From contig JAISJQ010000048.1 in the NCBI GenBank assembly GCA_031261445.1, positions 1-64,000 of the forward strand: DNA of 64,000 nucleotides, given 5' to 3'. Source of the stretch: Oscillospiraceae bacterium. Lineage in GTDB: Bacteria > Bacillota > Clostridia > Oscillospirales > Acutalibacteraceae. The notes beneath the pieces are model-generated. The model saw only the letters and a list, made by a program, of their open reading frames with translations, was not told where the DNA came from and ran no database searches. Position numbers and translations under genes: made by a program. Shown in pieces: positions 16,233 to 25,427 of this stretch. The stretch's first letter is position 1. Each line of letters starts with the position of its first letter.

Positions 16233-18485
16233 ATGCGCACGGTGATTTTGGCTGGCGGCGAGGGCACGCGCCTGCGCCCGCTGACTTGCGATTTGCCCAA
16301 GCCGCTGGCGCGCCTGTGCGGCAAAGCGATTTTGGAAACCCTCTTCGATGGCCTTCTGCGTGCGGGCATCAACGCCGCCACGCTCACGCTGGGCTACCTG
16401 CCCCAAATGATTGAGGAGGCCTATGCGCAGGGCTACGGCGCACTCGCGCTGGATTTTGTGCGCGAGCCAGAGCCACTGGGCACGGCGGGCAGCGTGAAGA
16501 ATGCCGTCACAACGCCGGACACTGTCCTTGTGCTCAGCGGTGACGCGCTTTGTGACTACGACTTCGCGCTGCTCCTGCGCGAACACGAAAAATCGGGCGC
16601 GGCGGTGACCATTGTGGCCGCGCGTGTGGACGATCCGCGAGAATACGGACTTTTGCGCACAGACGATGCGGGCGAAGTGCTCGGTTTTGTGGAAAAGCCC
16701 GGCTGGAGTCAGGCCGTGGGGGGGCTGGCCAACACCGGGATTTATGTGCTCTCGCCCGCCGCGCTGGCCGGCATTCCGGCGGGACAAAAAGTCGATTTTG
16801 CGCAGGATTTGTTCCCCGCACTGCTGCGCGCGGGGGAGAAAATCCACTGCCACGTGGCCGAGGGCTATTGGTGCGATGTGGGCGATATCAACACGTTTTT
16901 GCGTGCCTCCCGCGACATTCTCGATGGCCGCGCACGGGTTGAATTGGGTCTGCGCGAGTCCGCGCCCACGGGGGACTACACCATCCGCCCGCCCGTGTAT
17001 TTTGGGAAAAATGTCCACATTGCGCGGGGCGCGGTGGTGGGACCCTATGCCGTCTTGGAGGACGGCGTGATGGTGGGCGCGGATGCCAAAATCCGCCGCT
17101 CCATCCTCCAAGCGCGGGCGCGGGTCGAGGGCGGCGTGCGGGTGACGGGCGCTCTGCTGTGCCATGACTCGCTGGTGCGCCGAGGTGGCAGCCTGTTTGA
17201 GGGCAGCGTGTTGGGCGCGAACGCCGTGGCGGGGACAGACAGCGCGGTGCAGCCGGGCGTGCGCGTCTGGCCAACGAAAGTCGTGGCGGACGGCGTGGCC
17301 GCGCGGACAAATGTGCGCTACGGAGTCGCGAGCCGGACACTTTTTGGCGAGCGTGGCATTGAGGCGGGCGGCCGATTGACCCCCGCGTTTTGCGCGGCAC
17401 TGGGTGGTGCGATGGCCGCCGTGCCAGAAATGCACCTGTGCGCCATCGGGCACGATGGGTCACCACGCGCCCGTGCGCTGTGCCGCGCACTGGTGGGCGG
17501 GCTGCAATTCGGCGGCGCATCGGTGTGGGATTACGGCACAACTTTTCCCGTGCAGCTGCGCTTCTGCGGGACATTTTGCGGACGCGGCGCGGCGGTGTTT
17601 GTGGGGCAGGATTTTCTGGACATCAGCGGCGAGGGCGGCTTGCCGTTGCCGCGCGGCGTGGAGCGTGCGCTGGAGACGGCCTTGGCGAACGGCACACAGA
17701 CGCCCGCCGCGCCAGAGCAAACCCACGACGCGGCGAATGTGAGCAATTTGCGCAGCGTGTATCGGCAGGAGTTGCGGGGTCAATGCGCCGCGCACAGCTT
17801 AGAGCTGGCGGTGAAAGTGGAGGGTAGCAACCCCACGGCGCGGGAAATATTGCACGAAACGCTGGCACAACTGGGTTGCCGCGAGGACGAAAAACTCCTG
17901 CTGCGCCTGAATGCCACGGGCGAGCGTCTGGCGGCGTGGACGAAAGAAACGGGCAACGTGCCGCACGAAAAATTGCTGGCGCTGTGTTGTTTGGAGGAGT
18001 TCAAGCGCGGCCGTCCGCTGGCGCTCCCCAGCGATGCGCCGCAGTTTTTAGAGGGCATGGCGCGGCGGCAGGGCGTGACGCTCATGCGGTACTTGCGCTC
18101 GCCTACGGACGACAGCGATGCCGCCGCCCGCAGGGTTGCCGGCGGTCTGCACTGGACGCGCGATGGGCTGTTTTTGGCCGTGCGCCTGCTTTCGCTCGTG
18201 CACCTGCGCCACGCCACGCTGGCCGATTTGCTGGCGGAACTGCCCGCCATTCACGTGCAGCAGAGCTATGTTGACGTGTCGCCCACGCGCATTGCGGTGC
18301 TCGAAAACGCCCGCGAACTGGAAAATCTGGACGCGCCCGAAGGCTATCTGCTGCGCCGAGGACTGAGCAAACTGCTGATCTTTCCGGGCAAAAGCGGTCG
18401 CCGCCTGCGCCTGCTGGCCGAGGCCGAAAGCATGGAAGCCGCGCAAGAAATCACCGCGCAGGTCGAAGCTTTGCTTCGACAATGA
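16233..18485 (+). CDS. Nucleotidyltransferase fused to a left-handed beta-helix and a degenerate phosphomannomutase domain
   Basis: 750 residues. Domain 1 (1-230) is a sugar-1-phosphate nucleotidyltransferase with LAGGEGTRLRPLT and KPL motifs, probably making an NDP-hexose. Domain 2 (about 250-360) has hexapeptide-like repeats. Domain 3 (about 370-750) resembles phosphomannomutase/phosphoglucomutase, but the expected TASHNP phosphoserine loop is not seen; in its place is VGQDFLDISGEG, so mutase activity is doubtful. ATG 16233 has GGAGG 5 bp upstream, which rejects 16209. Likely serves cell-surface polysaccharide precursor synthesis. Its TGA stop lies in an R2 repeat. Confidence 0.82.
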   Translation: MRTVILAGGEGTRLRPLTCDLPKPLARLCGKAILETLFDGLLRAGINAATLTLGYLPQMIEEAYAQGYGALALDFVREPEPLGTAGSVKNAVTTPDTVLVLSGDALCDYDFALLLREHEKSGAAVTIVAARVDDPREYGLLRTDDAGEVLGFVEKPGWSQAVGGLANTGIYVLSPAALAGIPAGQKVDFAQDLFPALLRAGEKIHCHVAEGYWCDVGDINTFLRASRDILDGRARVELGLRESAPTGDYTIRPPVYFGKNVHIARGAVVGPYAVLEDGVMVGADAKIRRSILQARARVEGGVRVTGALLCHDSLVRRGGSLFEGSVLGANAVAGTDSAVQPGVRVWPTKVVADGVAARTNVRYGVASRTLFGERGIEAGGRLTPAFCAALGGAMAAVPEMHLCAIGHDGSPRARALCRALVGGLQFGGASVWDYGTTFPVQLRFCGTFCGRGAAVFVGQDFLDISGEGGLPLPRGVERALETALANGTQTPAAPEQTHDAANVSNLRSVYRQELRGQCAAHSLELAVKVEGSNPTAREILHETLAQLGCREDEKLLLRLNATGERLAAWTKETGNVPHEKLLALCCLEEFKRGRPLALPSDAPQFLEGMARRQGVTLMRYLRSPTDDSDAAARRVAGGLHWTRDGLFLAVRLLSLVHLRHATLADLLAELPAIHVQQSYVDVSPTRIAVLENARELENLDAPEGYLLRRGLSKLLIFPGKSGRRLRLLAEAESMEAAQEITAQVEALLRQ

Positions 18486-18625
18486 ACAATTGACAATGTA
18501 CAATTGTCTGTAGGGGCGAGCTGTGCTCGCCCGCTGATTCCTACAAAAACTAGGTTTCCGCAGCGGTCGAGCGAAGAAAAGCTCCTACAAGCAATTGTTC
18601 ATTGTACATTGCTAATTGTTAATTT
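18480..18625. repeat. Composite element with R2 terminal inverted repeats
   Basis: Left end ACAATTGACAATGTACAATTG, right end CAATTGTTCATTGTACATTG in inverted orientation, with one R1 hairpin (core GAGCTGTGCTC) and a unique 50-bp stretch inside. It fills the whole gap between two convergent genes, and both of their stop codons (18483-18485 and 18612-18614) lie in the terminal repeats. Confidence 0.75.
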
Positions 18626-19949
18626 TCTTCTCCAAGTCTCGCCCGTTCACAATCACTGCGTCATATCGCTGTAAAGATTTTGGACGCGATTTTCCGGCTT
18701 TTTTGGCGGCCGCGTCCAGTTCTTCCTCGCGCAGAGCCACGCTTGTTTTTTGCGTCAGCTCGGCATTGCTCAGGGCGCGGACAATCACCACGTCGCCCTC
18801 TGTGCAACGCACAATCGCGCGGCGAAACACCACGCGTCCACCCGTTTTCACAAAAAAGCCCGGCTCGCCCTCCACAATGTGTAGCGCCCCGCGCGGCAGG
18901 CGCAACCCCTCTTCTTCGCGCAGCACAATGCGCAGGCTGTCCCCGTGCAGCTTCCACGCGCCTTGATCCGCGCAGGAAAACACAACCGGCACTTCTCCGT
19001 CCTCTTCGCGCCCCATATACTCCACCGTGAGCTTAAACGCGCCGCCGCCCGCTCGCTCGTGCACGGCCTGTACGGCGTGACCTAGGCGCAACAATAACGC
19101 ATTTTTTGCGGGGATATTCGCCACAATCACCCAGTTGAATCCTGTGACCAAATTGCCCGTAAATCCCGCAGATGCCGCAGGCTTGCTGCGCAGCAGCTGC
19201 GTCACCTCAGCGACCGTCAGCGTGGGGGACTGCGCCCCTTGCGTGGACTGCGTGATGCGCAGGATTTTGTCCGCCAGAGCCGTGCCCACGCCCGGCGCGT
19301 TGGCGGCACTGTAGTAGCCCGCCGCCGTGGTGGTCAAGCGTTTGGCCGTGGCGGTTTTCTTTTCCAGCGCGGCGATTTCTTTATCCAAGGAACGGATTTT
19401 GTCGCCGATGTAGTCCTTCTTTTCGGCGTGCACGACCTCCAGCACGCTCCACTTTTCGCTCAGCACGTCCGCCGCCGCAGGCAGGGCATCCAGCGTACCG
19501 TCTGCTGTGCTGTCCAAAAACTTTAGGAACAGCCCGGACAGCTCTGCCTCCAGCTTCGCCTCGCTCAAGCCCACCAGTGCGCTACTCTGTAGATTGCGCA
19601 ACCGCTCGCGCAACGCGCGTTTCTCCTGCAACGTGCCGTAGGCCTTCTGCGCATCTTTTGTCTGAAATTTCGCCGCCCACGCCGCATTTTTCGCCAGACG
19701 CTCGCCGTCCTTGACCAGCAGCGTGTAGCCCTCGGGCAGCTTCAGCGGAATTTCCTCGCGCAGCGCGGCGACCGTCACCGAAAAGCCCTCCGTACCGCTG
19801 CCCGGCATGGCCGGCACGGTCTGGATGGTGTTGATCGTGTCCCTGAGCAGATTGTACACCAACGCCCCGCTGCTGACCAGCAGGAGCGCGGTGAGCAGCA
19901 ACAGCCACGGCGAAAAGCGCTTTTTCGGTGCTCTACCCTCGATTTTCAT
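18612..19949 (-). CDS. HlyD-like membrane-anchored adaptor protein
   Basis: 446 residues. A short basic N-terminus, one transmembrane helix (about 12-35), a coiled-coil region (about 90-230), then beta-rich barrel segments near the C-terminus, the layout of HlyD/RND-type adaptor proteins found singly in many Clostridia. No transporter gene is adjacent, so the partner is unknown. ATG 19949 (GGAGG 7 bp before) overlaps the miaA stop by 4 bp, giving mutL-miaA-adaptor as a likely unit. The last residues KINN are encoded by an R2 repeat. Confidence 0.7.
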   Translation of the reverse strand: MKIEGRAPKKRFSPWLLLLTALLLVSSGALVYNLLRDTINTIQTVPAMPGSGTEGFSVTVAALREEIPLKLPEGYTLLVKDGERLAKNAAWAAKFQTKDAQKAYGTLQEKRALRERLRNLQSSALVGLSEAKLEAELSGLFLKFLDSTADGTLDALPAAADVLSEKWSVLEVVHAEKKDYIGDKIRSLDKEIAALEKKTATAKRLTTTAAGYYSAANAPGVGTALADKILRITQSTQGAQSPTLTVAEVTQLLRSKPAASAGFTGNLVTGFNWVIVANIPAKNALLLRLGHAVQAVHERAGGGAFKLTVEYMGREEDGEVPVVFSCADQGAWKLHGDSLRIVLREEEGLRLPRGALHIVEGEPGFFVKTGGRVVFRRAIVRCTEGDVVIVRALSNAELTQKTSVALREEELDAAAKKAGKSRPKSLQRYDAVIVNGRDLEKKINN

Positions 19950-20698
19950 GCGGTTTCCTCCATCCACTTTTTTACACACTGGATTGCTTCACTGTGCAAC
20001 TTTTCGTCACTCGCTCCATCGTCCAGATAGAGCCAATGCACGTCGAGCGTCTGGTGCAAAAACCACGTGCGCTGGCGTTTGGCGTAACGCCGCGTGGCAC
20101 GCTTGAGGTTCTCCACGGCCTCTTCCTTTGTGATTTCGCCGCGCAACGCTGGGCGCAGTTCTTTGTGTCCGATTGCCTGCGCTGCCGTGTGCTCATGTGC
20201 GAGCGCAAGCCGCGCCGTCTCCTCCCAAAGTCCCGCCGAGAGCATCGCGTCCACGCGGGCATCCAGCCGTGCGTAGAGATGTGCGCGTTCGAGGCAGTCG
20301 AGCCCCAGCGTCAGCGTGTGGTAAGGTGGCGTGCCGCGCGAGGGGGCGGGGTCGTCAAAGCGAAAATCCTGCGTCAGCGCGTCATAATACAGCCCCGTGC
20401 CGCCGACCACAATGGGCAACTTGCCCCGCGCGTGGATGTCCGCAATGACCGCCCGCGCCGCCGTGCACCAGCGCACTACGCTGCATTTTTCCGTGGGCTC
20501 GAGCCAGTCCATCAGGTGGTGCGGGATGCCGCCGCGCTCGGCCGCGCTGGGTTGCGCCGTGGCGATGGGCATGGCGCGGTAGACCTGCATGGAGTCGCAC
20601 GACACAATTTCACCGTCCAGCGCGTGCGCCAACGTCACGCCCAACGCGGTCTTCCCTGTGCCCGTAGGTCCCACGATGCCGACAACGTTTTTAACCAT
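19946..20698 (-). CDS. miaA: tRNA dimethylallyltransferase, short form
   Basis: 250 residues. Adds the dimethylallyl group to A37 of tRNAs reading UNN codons. The P-loop GPTGTGKT, DSMQVYR, the HHLMDWLEP motif and VVGGTGLYYDAL are intact. The usual family length is about 300; here the sequence passes from DALTQDFRF almost directly to LGLDCLERAHLYARLDARVD, so the helical insertion that normally holds the HPND-x-RR-x-RALE segment (about 50-60 residues) is missing. ATG 20698 is preferred (AAGGAG 7 bp upstream). Activity without the insertion is uncertain. Confidence 0.88.
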   Translation of the reverse strand: MVKNVVGIVGPTGTGKTALGVTLAHALDGEIVSCDSMQVYRAMPIATAQPSAAERGGIPHHLMDWLEPTEKCSVVRWCTAARAVIADIHARGKLPIVVGGTGLYYDALTQDFRFDDPAPSRGTPPYHTLTLGLDCLERAHLYARLDARVDAMLSAGLWEETARLALAHEHTAAQAIGHKELRPALRGEITKEEAVENLKRATRRYAKRQRTWFLHQTLDVHWLYLDDGASDEKLHSEAIQCVKKWMEETA

Positions 20699-20712
20699 GC
20701 GCATCTCCTTAC

Positions 20713-20768
20713 GAGTTAGGTGAAGAATGAACAATTGTTCATTCTTCATTGTAAATTGTTAATTGTCA
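20713..20768. repeat. R2 repeat between mutL and miaA
   Basis: GAATGAACAATTGTTCATTC is a perfect palindrome, followed by TTCATTGTAAATTGTTAATTG words. It has no R1 core. The mutL stop (TGA at 20768-20766) is part of it. Confidence 0.75.
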
Positions 20769-22604
20769 ATTGCTCCGCCCAATTCGTCGTTCGATCTCTG
20801 TTTTGGTGAGCGACAAAAACACCGGCCGTCCGTGGGGGCAGTGGCGGATTTCTGGCTCGGCTAGGACGCGCCGCGCGAAGTGCTCTAGTTCGGCGGGGGC
20901 GGTGTAGTCCCCGGCCTTGATGGCCGCGCGGCAGGAGATGGAGTGGTAGAGCCAGTCCAGCTTGGCCGGGAGGGGGTCGCGCTTGTGCGCCAGTAGATCC
21001 GCCGCGATTTCGGCGAAGGCGGCGGACGCCTCGTCGGCGCTGAACTCCATGGGCGCGGCGGTCACCAGCACCGTGCCGTCGGCCAGATCGCTGAACTCAA
21101 AGCCGCCCTTGCGGATGAGATCCGCCTCCTCCAGCACGGCGGCGTATTCCTCCTTGCTGAGCGTGAGGGGCGCGGGCGCGAGGAGCTGTTGGGCAAAACG
21201 CTCGCTGCTGCCGGCCTTCAGCTCGTTGTAAATGATGCGCTCGTGCGCGGCGTGCTTGTCGAGCAGGAGCAGAGTGCGCCCCTGCTCAATGAGGATGTAC
21301 GTGCCGAAAAGTTCGCCCTTGATGGAAAGATTTGTGGCATTCGCTTGTGACCAAAACGGGTTTGGTTCGCTGTGGATGTTTCCGCTTTCCTCAACAAAAT
21401 CTGGCGCAGCTGCCTCGACATTTTCTGGCAGACTCTCTGCCCTCTGCCCTCTGTCTTCTGCCTTCTGCTCAAGAACTTCACCCGTGTCCATGTCCACCTG
21501 CAACGTGCGCGGCGGGATCGGGGTAGCGCTGGTCGGATTGCCGCCCCAAAAGTGGGGGTTCGGCGGCAGAGTGGCACGCAAAACGGGCGCAGGCGGCGCG
21601 GCGACGGGCTGTTGTTCGCTGGCCTGCAACGCCAGCCCCACGGCGGCATACACCGCGTGGAACAGCGCACGCTCGTCGGCGAAGCGCACCTCCAGCTTGG
21701 CGGGGTGGACGTTCACGTCCGCCAGCGTTTCGTCCATCTCTATGTGCAGCACGCAGGCCGGGTAGCGTCCCACCATCAGCCGCCCCTTGTAGGCCTCGCT
21801 GAGCGCGGCCGCGCCCGTGTTCGTCTTGACCAAACGCCCGTTGAGAAAGAAAAACTGAAAGCTCCGCGTCGGTCTGGAGGCACTCGGGCGGCTCACATAG
21901 CCCCACACGCGGATGCCGTCCGTTTCGCTCTCCACGGGCATCAGCGAGAGCGAAAACTCGCGCCCCAGCACGGCACGGATCGCGCCCAGCTGGTCGCCGT
22001 CTCCCGCCGAGAACAGCGCCTGCCGCCCCTCGCGGATAAAGCAAAAGCTGACCTCTGGGTGGCTGAGCGCGATGCGATCCACCACGCTCGCCACGGCGTT
22101 GGCCTCGCTGACATCCTTCTTGAGGAACTTCATGCGTGCGGGCGTGTTGTAGAACAGATCTTGCACAAGGAAGGTCGTGCCCGGTGGGCAACCAGCGTCT
22201 TCCAGCGCCACCTCTTCGCCACCGTGAATCACATAGCGCGTGCCCACGTCCTCACCCGCCGCGTGGGTCAGCAGCTCCACGCGGGCGACCGTGGCGATAC
22301 TGGCCAGTGCCTCGCCGCGAAAGCCCAAGGTGCAGATGGCGTCCAGATCGCTCGCTAGGCTGATTTTGCTGGTGGCGTGGGACACAAACGCACTGCGCAC
22401 GTCCGCCCGGCCAATGCCGTGCCCGTCGTCCGTGATGCGGATTTCGCGCACGCCGCCGCCTGTGATTTCCAGCGTCACGCGCTGTGCCCCCGCGTCAATG
22501 GCGTTCTCCAAAAGCTCCTTGACCACGCTGGCCGGACGCTCCACCACTTCGCCCGCAGCAATCAGCTGGGCGATTTCGCGGGGCAATATGTTAATTTTGG
22601 GCAT
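20766..22604 (-). CDS. mutL: DNA mismatch repair protein MutL (endonuclease type)
   Basis: 612 residues. GHKL ATPase domain with ENAIDAGA, DDGHGI and GFRGEALASI; the C-terminal dimerisation/endonuclease domain has DKHAAHERIIYNEL (the metal motif, with Lys where Gln is usual) and CPHGRP near the end. Works with MutS to nick the new strand. ATG 22604 with GAGG 6 bp upstream is chosen over 22643. The disordered linker (about residues 377-390, LEQKAEDRGQRAESLPEN) is encoded by an R5 repeat tract. mutS is not adjacent in this window. Confidence 0.95.
   Translation of the reverse strand: MPKINILPREIAQLIAAGEVVERPASVVKELLENAIDAGAQRVTLEITGGGVREIRITDDGHGIGRADVRSAFVSHATSKISLASDLDAICTLGFRGEALASIATVARVELLTHAAGEDVGTRYVIHGGEEVALEDAGCPPGTTFLVQDLFYNTPARMKFLKKDVSEANAVASVVDRIALSHPEVSFCFIREGRQALFSAGDGDQLGAIRAVLGREFSLSLMPVESETDGIRVWGYVSRPSASRPTRSFQFFFLNGRLVKTNTGAAALSEAYKGRLMVGRYPACVLHIEMDETLADVNVHPAKLEVRFADERALFHAVYAAVGLALQASEQQPVAAPPAPVLRATLPPNPHFWGGNPTSATPIPPRTLQVDMDTGEVLEQKAEDRGQRAESLPENVEAAAPDFVEESGNIHSEPNPFWSQANATNLSIKGELFGTYILIEQGRTLLLLDKHAAHERIIYNELKAGSSERFAQQLLAPAPLTLSKEEYAAVLEEADLIRKGGFEFSDLADGTVLVTAAPMEFSADEASAAFAEIAADLLAHKRDPLPAKLDWLYHSISCRAAIKAGDYTAPAELEHFARRVLAEPEIRHCPHGRPVFLSLTKTEIERRIGRSN
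21434..21470 (-). repeat. R5 word repeat inside mutL coding sequence
   Basis: On the minus strand it reads GCAGAAGGCAGAAGACAGAG followed by GGCAGAGGGCAGAGA, the same words as the intergenic R5 tracts at 7270, 8606, 22684, 38990 and 48260. In frame, it encodes charged residues of the linker between the two MutL domains. Confidence 0.8.
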
Positions 22605-22679
22605 GGCACGCCTCATGATTACGCACAGATTCTTTGCGCACAAACGCGCCTATATAGTATACCATGTTCGCTCGAAAAC

Positions 22680-22915
22680 TGCAAATTCAGAGGGCAGATG
22701 TCAGAGGACAGAGGGCAGAGGCGTAGGGGCGCCCGCCGCATTTTGTAGGGGCGGATATTATCCGCCCGCTGTGTTTGTGGGAATCAGCGGGCGGCAGGTT
22801 GCCGCCCCTACAGGTTTCATGCCTCCATGTAGGGGCGCGCACCCAGCGCCCCGCTGTTGAGAAGGCAGACATCAGAAAACAGAGGACGCAGGCAAAGGCC
22901 AGTTTCCCCCCTTCC
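22680..22915. repeat. R5/R1 block between mutL and leuS
   Basis: An R5 tract (22684-22720), then four R1 hairpins (cores GCCCGCCGC, GGATATTATCC, a GGCAACCTGCC type in reverse, and a degenerate one), then CTGTTGAGAAGGCAGA and R5 again. This R1-to-R5 junction is the same as at 7241-7283. Confidence 0.8.
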
Positions 22916-22926
22916 CGATTTTTCGC

Positions 22927-22955
22927 TTGAAAAAACGCGCCCACAGTGGTATAAT
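22927..22955 (+). promoter_or_regulatory. leuS promoter
   Basis: TTGAAA (22927-22932), 17 bp, TATAAT (22950-22955). The leader of about 35 nt is too short for a T-box. Confidence 0.8.
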
Positions 22956-22994
22956 ACTCCAAGTACTGACGACAACACATCTGGGAGGGCACAC

Positions 22995-25427
22995 ATGAAA
23001 CCATATAGCCAAAAAGTTGACCAAAAGTGGCAGGCACGCTGGGACGCGGCGGGGCTGTTCCGCACACGCATGGGCGCGGACGACAAGAAAATCTACCTGC
23101 TGGAGATGTTCTCCTACCCTAGCGCTTCTAAGCTCCACCTGGGGCACTGGTGGAACTACTCCCTGCCCGATAGTTGGGGACGCATGAAGCACATGCAGGG
23201 CTACGATGTCTTTCATCCCATGGGCTTCGATGCCTTTGGTCTGCCTGCCGAAAACTTCGCCATCCGTTCGGGCATCCACCCCAAGGACTCCACCGAAGCC
23301 AACATCACCACCATGGAACAGCAGTTGCGCGGCATCGGCTGTACCTACGATTGGGACACGGAGTTGACCACCTGCTCGCCCGAATACTACAAATGGACGC
23401 AGTGGCTTTTCCTCCAGCTGTATAAGCACGGGTTGGCCTATCGCAAAGAAGCGCCCGTGAACTGGTGCGACTCGTGCAAGACCGTTTTGGCCAACGAGCA
23501 GGCCAGCGGCGGCATCTGCGAGCGTTGCGGCAACGAAGTACTGCGCAAGAGCATGACCCAGTGGTTCTTCAAAATCACCGACTACGCCCAAGAGCTCCTC
23601 GATGGTCTGCCCGCGCTGGACTGGCCAGAGAAAACAAAGCGCATTCAAGAGAACTGGATTGGTCGCTCCGCCGGTGCGGAAGTCACTTTTGACGTGGTCG
23701 ACAAAGACCTCAAGATCACCGTCTTCACCTCGCGCGTGGATACCCTCATGGGGCTGTCCTACATGGTGCTCGCGCCCGAGAGCGCCTACACACAGGCCGT
23801 CATCACGCCCGAATACGCCGATGCCTGCGCGGCCTATATTCAGGAATCCGCCCGCAAAAGCGAAATTGAGCGCACGGGCACGGCTGACGAGAAAACGGGT
23901 GTCTTCACCGGCTCGTATGCCGTCCACCCCCTCACAGGGCAACAAGTGCCCATCTGGCTGGCGGACTACGTCATCGCCACCTACGGCACGGGTGCGGTCA
24001 TGGCCGTCCCCGCGCACGACGAGCGCGACTGGCTCTTCGCCAACAAATACGATTTGCCCATCCTTGAGGTCATCGCCGACAAGGCGGGTGAGCGTCAGCC
24101 TCTGCCCTATTGCGAGCACGGCACATTGGTCAACAGCGGCAAGTATGATGGTCTGACCACGGCGGAAGCGAAAAAAGCCCTTGTGGCGGATTTGGCGCAG
24201 TTGGGTCGCGGCAACGAGAAAATCAACTACCGCCTGCGCGACTGGTCGGTCAGCCGCCAGCGCTACTGGGGCGCGCCCATCCCCATCCTCTATTGCCCGG
24301 ACTGCGGCGCAGTGCCCGTGCCTGAGCGCGACCTGCCCGTGGAATTGCCCTACGATGTGGAGTTTCGTCCCAACGGGCAGTCGCCCCTGGCCAGCCACGC
24401 GGGCTTCCGCGCGTGTACCTGTCCTCAGTGCGGTAAGCCCGCTCAGCGCGAAGTGGACACCATGGACACCTTCGTGTGCTCCAGCTGGTACTACCTGCGC
24501 TACCCGGATGCCCACAACGCGGCCGCGCCGTGGGATGCCGAAAAAGCCAAACACTTCATGCCCGTGGACAAATACGTCGGCGGCGTGGAGCACGCGGCCA
24601 TGCACCTGCTCTACGCGCGTTTCATCTATAAAGCGCTGCGGGACATGGGCTTTGCCTTTGGCGATGAGCCGTTCCAAAGCCTCGTGCATCAGGGCGTGAT
24701 TTTGGGCAGCGACGGCTTCAAGATGAGCAAGACGCGCGGCAACACCGTTGCGCCCGACGATTATGTGCAAAAATACGGCTCGGACGTGTTCCGCCTGTAT
24801 TTGGCCTTTGGGTTCAGCTACGTGGACGGTGGGCCTTGGAAGGACGAGGGCTTGCTGGCCATCGCCCGCTTTTTCGCGAAATTCCAGACCGTTGTGGAGA
24901 CCTTCATTGAAGAGGGCAACGAAACCGCGCCCGCGCAGGAGGACAAAGAGCTCGAATACGTACGCCACAACACCATCAAGTCCGTCACGGCGGACATCGA
25001 GCGTTTTCAGTTCAACACCGCCGTGGCGCGGCTCATGGAACTGGTCACCGCCATCGGAAAAACGCAACGTTCTGGGCACTCCCAAGCCTACCTGCGCGGC
25101 GTGATTGAAGACTTCGTGCGCCTTGTTTCGCCCTTCGCGCCCCACTGCGCGGACGAAATGTGGGAGGCTCTGGGGCACAGCGACTTTGTTTATCAGCAAG
25201 CGTGGCCAGTCTTTGACGAGAAAAAGTTGCAGCTGGACACCATCGAGCTGGCCGTGCAGGTCAACGGCAAGCTGCGTGACGTGGTGCAAGTTCCCGCCAC
25301 GGCCAGTCAAGACGAAATCAAGGCGGCGGCGCAGGCCTTGCCCAAAATCGCCGAGTCCCTCGCGGGTAAGAGCATCAAAAAAGCCATCGTTGTGCCGGGT
25401 CGTTTGGTGAATTTTGTTGTGGGCTAA
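22995..25427 (+). CDS. leuS: Leucyl-tRNA synthetase
   Basis: 810 residues, class I. Signature HIGH-type motif KLHLGHWW (about 44-51) and KMSKS as GFKMSKTRGN (about 575); the CP1 editing domain lies between, with the metal-type pairs CDSC/CERC and CPDCG/CPQCG. Charges tRNA-Leu in the cytosol. ATG 22995 has GGGAGGG upstream; the long upstream open frame runs through repeat DNA and is rejected. The CAP-domain gene overlaps the 3' end. Confidence 0.97.
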   Translation: MKPYSQKVDQKWQARWDAAGLFRTRMGADDKKIYLLEMFSYPSASKLHLGHWWNYSLPDSWGRMKHMQGYDVFHPMGFDAFGLPAENFAIRSGIHPKDSTEANITTMEQQLRGIGCTYDWDTELTTCSPEYYKWTQWLFLQLYKHGLAYRKEAPVNWCDSCKTVLANEQASGGICERCGNEVLRKSMTQWFFKITDYAQELLDGLPALDWPEKTKRIQENWIGRSAGAEVTFDVVDKDLKITVFTSRVDTLMGLSYMVLAPESAYTQAVITPEYADACAAYIQESARKSEIERTGTADEKTGVFTGSYAVHPLTGQQVPIWLADYVIATYGTGAVMAVPAHDERDWLFANKYDLPILEVIADKAGERQPLPYCEHGTLVNSGKYDGLTTAEAKKALVADLAQLGRGNEKINYRLRDWSVSRQRYWGAPIPILYCPDCGAVPVPERDLPVELPYDVEFRPNGQSPLASHAGFRACTCPQCGKPAQREVDTMDTFVCSSWYYLRYPDAHNAAAPWDAEKAKHFMPVDKYVGGVEHAAMHLLYARFIYKALRDMGFAFGDEPFQSLVHQGVILGSDGFKMSKTRGNTVAPDDYVQKYGSDVFRLYLAFGFSYVDGGPWKDEGLLAIARFFAKFQTVVETFIEEGNETAPAQEDKELEYVRHNTIKSVTADIERFQFNTAVARLMELVTAIGKTQRSGHSQAYLRGVIEDFVRLVSPFAPHCADEMWEALGHSDFVYQQAWPVFDEKKLQLDTIELAVQVNGKLRDVVQVPATASQDEIKAAAQALPKIAESLAGKSIKKAIVVPGRLVNFVVG

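Noticed and set aside
22860..22994. Upstream extension of LeuS by 46 residues.
   Set aside because: The extension is encoded by R5 repeat and the promoter; the ribosome site and conserved start point to 22995.
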